Shown in pieces: positions 5,461 through 7,917 of a stretch of 7,917 nt of DNA (position 1 is the stretch's first letter; every line of letters starts with the position of its first letter). A program made the position numbers and the translations under genes. The notes below the pieces were generated by a model. It ran no database searches and had not been told where the DNA came from. It was given only the letters and a program-made list of their open reading frames with translations. Origin of the DNA: an uncultured Spirochaetota bacterium (GTDB lineage: Bacteria; Spirochaetota; UBA4802; UBA5368); assembly GCA_937864375.1 (NCBI GenBank), contig CALMJO010000716.1, positions 1-7,917 on the forward strand, in the 5' to 3' direction.

Positions 5461-6195
5461 ATGGAAATTAAAACCAGCTGGCGCACCAGCGACTACGAGG
5501 TGGGCATCTATCCCGACTCCCTGAGCTTCAAGGGCTTCGGGCGCTGCGCGGCGTATTCCGGGGACACGCTCTCGACGGAGGAATTCATGCTGCGCGACGT
5601 ACAGGAGCGCGTGCGGAAGCTCTTCAGCGCAAAGATTCTTAAAGATATCAACAGGGCCGTCGGGAAGAGGGAAAAGCGCCGCTGGATGAACGGCGCGTAC
5701 ATGATCGAGTTCCACCGCGCAGAAATATGCTTTTCCACTCGTGACCGCTTTGGCGGCACCGGCACCTGCACGAGCCTTGAGGCATTCCTGGACGGAGAAT
5801 TCCATTCCTATATCCTCCAGTACTTCGACCGGGCTGCGCTCGAGGAGATCATTAACGCGGCCTGCGCCATGCTGGGCAGGAAGGCGCCCGTGCGTGCCTC
5901 CATGCCCGTCGGGCCCCCCGTCCCGCGAAATACCGACGGAATCCGGAAGCTCATTTCATGGTCGTGGGGCGCCAACGGGGAATACAATTGCTCGATGTGC
6001 GCGTATGACGACGTACTCGCATGGAATCTTCGGATGGAGGACCAGTACGGCGGAAGGGAAGAAGAGCTGCTGCAGACCTACGAGGAGTTCGCCCGCGACG
6101 GCATCCCGGACGACCTGGGACACGCGAGCAGCATCGGCGGGGACGAGCGCAGGGAATTGATGGAATTCATGGAGTCCCGACTAAAAAAGGCATAG
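5461..6195 (+). CDS. Unrecognised 244-residue soluble protein
   Basis: I do not recognise this protein. It begins MEIKTSWRTSDYEVG and ends MESRLKKA. It has no signal peptide and no membrane segment, so it is probably cytoplasmic. Visible features are a basic, helix-forming stretch at about 48-76 (RDVQERVRKLF... KREKRRW), a glycine-rich RFGGTGTC at 96-103, a proline-rich linker VGPPVP at 150-155, a CSMC pair at 177-180, and an acidic C-terminal helix at about 198-212. Six cysteines in total leave metal binding possible but unproven. The frame is open back to 5305, but the promoter at 5406-5433 and the sequence character favour 5461; no strong Shine-Dalgarno sequence precedes either start (a weak AGGA lies at 5443-5446). 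Sustained GC-rich third positions support it as a real gene. It converges on the flagellar operon. Confidence 0.7.
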   Translation: MEIKTSWRTSDYEVGIYPDSLSFKGFGRCAAYSGDTLSTEEFMLRDVQERVRKLFSAKILKDINRAVGKREKRRWMNGAYMIEFHRAEICFSTRDRFGGTGTCTSLEAFLDGEFHSYILQYFDRAALEEIINAACAMLGRKAPVRASMPVGPPVPRNTDGIRKLISWSWGANGEYNCSMCAYDDVLAWNLRMEDQYGGREEELLQTYEEFARDGIPDDLGHASSIGGDERRELMEFMESRLKKA

Positions 6196-6203
6196 GGAAT
6201 GCC
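6183..6203 (-). terminator. Candidate intrinsic terminator of the flagellar operon
   Basis: On the minus strand GGCAT (6203-6199), a 5-base loop TCCCT, and ATGCC (6193-6189) are followed directly by TTTTTT (6188-6183). It lies 41 bp beyond the stop of the SGNH hydrolase gene. The stem is only 5 bp, which is short, but the T-tract is immediate. The element overlaps the last codons and the stop of the convergent gene, where the T-tract is read as AAAAAA (Lys-Lys). Confidence 0.5.
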
Positions 6204-6243
6204 GCCCGCCCCGGCGCCAGGGCCTCGACGAGCCCCCGTCCGC

Positions 6244-6990
6244 CTACCTGCTCGCCGACTTCACCCCGAAGTACTCTGAAAACACGCGGTTCACCTCGAT
6301 CGCCATGACCTCGTGCGCGAGCGGCATCAGATGGGCGCCGTCGCCGGTGTAGTCCGGGCGCATGGCCATGGGAGCGGCCGGGTCGCCCAGCAGCGCGTAG
6401 GTGTTGATGACGACGTCCACGTTCTCCGGCTTCGAGAGGATCCAGTTGTTGATAGTCTCGGTGCCGTACTGGTAGAACTGCCCCCAGGTCTCGTACCGCT
6501 GCCAGGGCGCGATCGTCATGAGGGCCACGAACATGTTCTTCTCCTTGGCCATCGCGCACATCTTCTTCAAGTTCGCAATCGTGTCCTCCACCATCCCGGT
6601 GCTGTTGATCCCCAGGCTTATGATCACGCCGTCGTGGCCCTTCGCGAGCACATAGGGGAAGTTGAGGGCCGCGCGCCGGGCGTCGTTCGCGATGCTGTTG
6701 TAGTAGTCGCTTCCCGGAACGCTCTGGCTGGTCGCCGGATTGTCGTCGCAGAAGGTGAAGCTCGTCTGCGCGAAGAGCGGGTATTTCCTGTGGTCCGCCG
6801 CGAGGTAGTTCGAATAGCTCCCGTAGTTCATGAACTGCATGTCGAACATGCGCGAGTCGCCTATGAGCGCGATGCTCCGGGGCACGCTCTTCTTGCGGGG
6901 GTCCGACTCGACCGGTTTCACACCGCCGCCCTGCATGCACATGAGTGCGAGGACCGCCAGGAGCGCCCACATTCCGTGCCGTATGTTCAT
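6244..6990 (-). CDS. Secreted SGNH/GDSL-type hydrolase, coupled to flgJ
   Basis: A 248-residue protein with an N-terminal signal (basic NIRHGMW, then hydrophobic ALLAVLALMC to about residue 18). C18 could be a lipid-modified cysteine, though LALMC is not a standard lipobox. The SGNH fold is supported by block I IALIGDSRMFD with nucleophile S46, block III SLGINST with N129, and block V GDGAHLMP with D217 and H220, so the catalytic residues are complete. Such enzymes are esterases or deacetylases acting on lipids or on acylated glycans, including peptidoglycan and polysaccharide O-acetyl groups. The ATG at 6990 lies four bases after the flgJ stop and uses GGAAGG at the end of flgJ as ribosome site, so it is co-translated with flagellar genes. 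A role in cell-wall modification during flagellar assembly is inference; the substrate is unknown. Confidence 0.82.
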   Translation of the reverse strand: MNIRHGMWALLAVLALMCMQGGGVKPVESDPRKKSVPRSIALIGDSRMFDMQFMNYGSYSNYLAADHRKYPLFAQTSFTFCDDNPATSQSVPGSDYYNSIANDARRAALNFPYVLAKGHDGVIISLGINSTGMVEDTIANLKKMCAMAKEKNMFVALMTIAPWQRYETWGQFYQYGTETINNWILSKPENVDVVINTYALLGDPAAPMAMRPDYTGDGAHLMPLAHEVMAIEVNRVFSEYFGVKSASR

Positions 6991-6994
6991 AGGT

Positions 6995-7408
6995 CTACCT
7001 TCCGCTCAATTGGGTATAGAGCATCTTCGCGAGGCCGAGGTTCGACGTCTTTGACACCGACATCGAGTACTCGTCGTAGAGCATGTCCTCAAAGACCTCC
7101 TCGGCGTAGCCGCCGTGGAGAATCTCGCCCTTAGGGACGGTCTTCTTCATTTCCTTGAGCATGCGCGCCACGAAGATGGACTCCATCTCGATGCACACGT
7201 TCATGAGCTTTTTGTCAACCGTTTTCTCTTTGCGCCCGGCGGAATGTTGAGCCGCCCCGGGGACGAGGGGAAGGTCCTCCGGCTCCATGCCGGCATCGAG
7301 CATTTCGGCAAAAGAACGGCCGGGCTGCGCGGCGAGCTCTTCGAGCCTGCGCGTCCTGGGGTTTCCGTTCAGCTTTATCGCGTCCAGGTCTGTCAGTGCC
7401 TGTATCAT
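6995..7408 (-). CDS. flgJ: FlgJ-type flagellar rod-binding protein (single domain)
   Basis: A 137-residue protein whose C-terminal half is the rod-binding domain (about 66-134). It includes LMNVCIEMESIFVARMLKEM at 69-88, GGYAEEVFEDMLYDEYS at 99-115 and LGLAKMLYTQLSG at 124-136, all typical of FlgJ N-terminal domains. The first 65 residues are polar and probably disordered. Enteric FlgJ is about 310 residues, with a second, peptidoglycan-hydrolase domain; here the protein ends right after the rod-binding part, as in spirochaetes and several other phyla. The gene follows flgI by seven bases, with a GAGG ribosome site overlapping the flgI stop. FlgJ acts in the periplasm as a scaffold or cap for the growing rod. 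Confidence 0.88.
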   Translation of the reverse strand: MIQALTDLDAIKLNGNPRTRRLEELAAQPGRSFAEMLDAGMEPEDLPLVPGAAQHSAGRKEKTVDKKLMNVCIEMESIFVARMLKEMKKTVPKGEILHGGYAEEVFEDMLYDEYSMSVSKTSNLGLAKMLYTQLSGR

Positions 7409-7415
7409 GTCCGCC

Positions 7416-7917
7416 TCACTTGATAATGAGCTCCGCGTGCAGCGCGCCCGCGTCCTTGAGCGCCTTGAGGATCGCGATGATGTCCCGTGTGGGGGCGCCG
7501 ATCATGTTGAGCGATTCCACCAGGTCCTTCACCGTGGAGCTTTCCTTTATATGGGCGACGCTGCCCTTCTTCGCTTTCTTGCCCTCGATCTTGATGACGA
7601 CGCCCTCCTTGCTCACGACGGCCTCAGAGAGCTTCACGTCGCCGCCCATGACGATGGTGCCGTCGCGCTCGTTCACGACCACGCACGCCTTGCCGCCGGG
7701 GGAAATCTCGATCGCCTCGATTCCGGCCACAAACTCGGCCAGGCTCACGTCCGCGGGGACAAGCACTTTTATCTTTCCGGTCTTGCTTATCTCGGGCTTC
7801 GAGTCCGGGAAGCGGTCCGCGATTTCCTTGATGATCTGGTTCGCCTCGGTGAAGTCCCAGCTCTTCATGACGAGCGAGAGCGCCCCGTCGGTCACGATCT
7901 CCGGCTCGATCTCGCGC
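7416..7917 (-). CDS. flgI: Flagellar P-ring protein FlgI, C-terminal 166 residues
   Basis: The frame enters from the right edge (first complete codon 7916-7914) and ends at TGA 7418-7416. FlgI forms the periplasmic P-ring around the flagellar rod and is exported by Sec with a cleaved signal peptide, which lies outside the window. The visible part carries the family's hallmark C-terminus: a VVVNERDGTIVMGGDVKL segment followed by TVKDLVESLNMIGAPTRDI and ILKALKDAGALHAELIIK at the end. FlgI is usually about 340-370 residues, so a little more than half is missing. The GTG at 7895 is internal and not a real start. It is the first visible gene of the flgI-flgJ-SGNH operon; earlier flagellar genes are expected to the right. 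Confidence 0.93.
   Translation of the reverse strand, partial: REIEPEIVTDGALSLVMKSWDFTEANQIIKEIADRFPDSKPEISKTGKIKVLVPADVSLAEFVAGIEAIEISPGGKACVVVNERDGTIVMGGDVKLSEAVVSKEGVVIKIEGKKAKKGSVAHIKESSTVKDLVESLNMIGAPTRDIIAILKALKDAGALHAELIIK

Noticed and set aside
6220..6235. A GC-rich hairpin (GGGC...GCCC) after the convergent gene at 6195 as its terminator
   Set aside because: The stem has a bulge and a three-base loop and no T-tract on the plus strand.
6167..7134. Long frames overlapping the SGNH and flgJ genes (267 codons minus, 273 codons plus)
   Set aside because: Both are low-complexity Arg/Gly/His-rich shadows of genes with intact catalytic or family motifs in the correct frame.

Overview
This window reads as a GC-rich chromosomal segment of a flagellated diderm bacterium. 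The evidence is the 3' half of flgI (periplasmic P-ring) followed by a flgJ gene that encodes only the rod-binding domain. That combination fits Spirochaetota, but the phylum is an inference and other diderm lineages are possible. No rRNA, tRNA, CRISPR array, transposase or integrase was seen.

Layout. (1) Positions 1-1321, minus: an acyl-CoA synthetase cut off at the left edge, divergent from (2) an IclR-family regulator at 1462-2271, plus. The 140-bp gap between them holds two back-to-back sigma70-type promoters with adjacent -35 boxes, and dyad sequences at the expected start of the synthetase transcript. This looks like a regulator controlling its divergent neighbour. (3) Positions 2299-2960, minus: a vapBC toxin-antitoxin pair with a 4-nt gene overlap and a nested palindromic operator. 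(4) Positions 3027-3815, minus: a two-domain GNAT acetyltransferase with a YoaP-like C-terminal domain. (5) Positions 3955-4367, minus: a hicAB toxin-antitoxin pair. (6) Positions 4539-4970, minus: a small membrane protein resembling DUF3592.

Blocks 4-6 are stitched together by three same-orientation copies of one leader sequence, starting near 3791, 4477 and 5104. The first two share a perfect 52-bp match. The third is a diverged copy of about 115 bp that still encodes the first residues of the GNAT protein. The leader carries a Shine-Dalgarno sequence and a start codon and lies 5' of a different gene or gene pair each time (GNAT, hicAB, the membrane protein). It appears to be the duplicated 5' end of the GNAT gene, with the toxin-antitoxin pair and the membrane gene lying between copies.

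The right part holds (7) an unrecognised 244-residue soluble protein at 5461-6195, plus, with its own promoter, and (8) the end of a flagellar operon on the minus strand (7917 down to 6244): flgI (partial), flgJ, and a secreted SGNH/GDSL hydrolase, with gaps of only 7 and 4 nt. A hairpin plus T-tract at 6183-6203 probably terminates this operon and overlaps the 3' end of the convergent 244-residue gene. Because this FlgJ lacks the peptidoglycan-hydrolase domain found in enteric FlgJ, the coupled secreted hydrolase is a candidate for a cell-wall role in rod or flagellar assembly. The middle (about 2300-5300) has the look of an accessory region; both flanks look like core genome.
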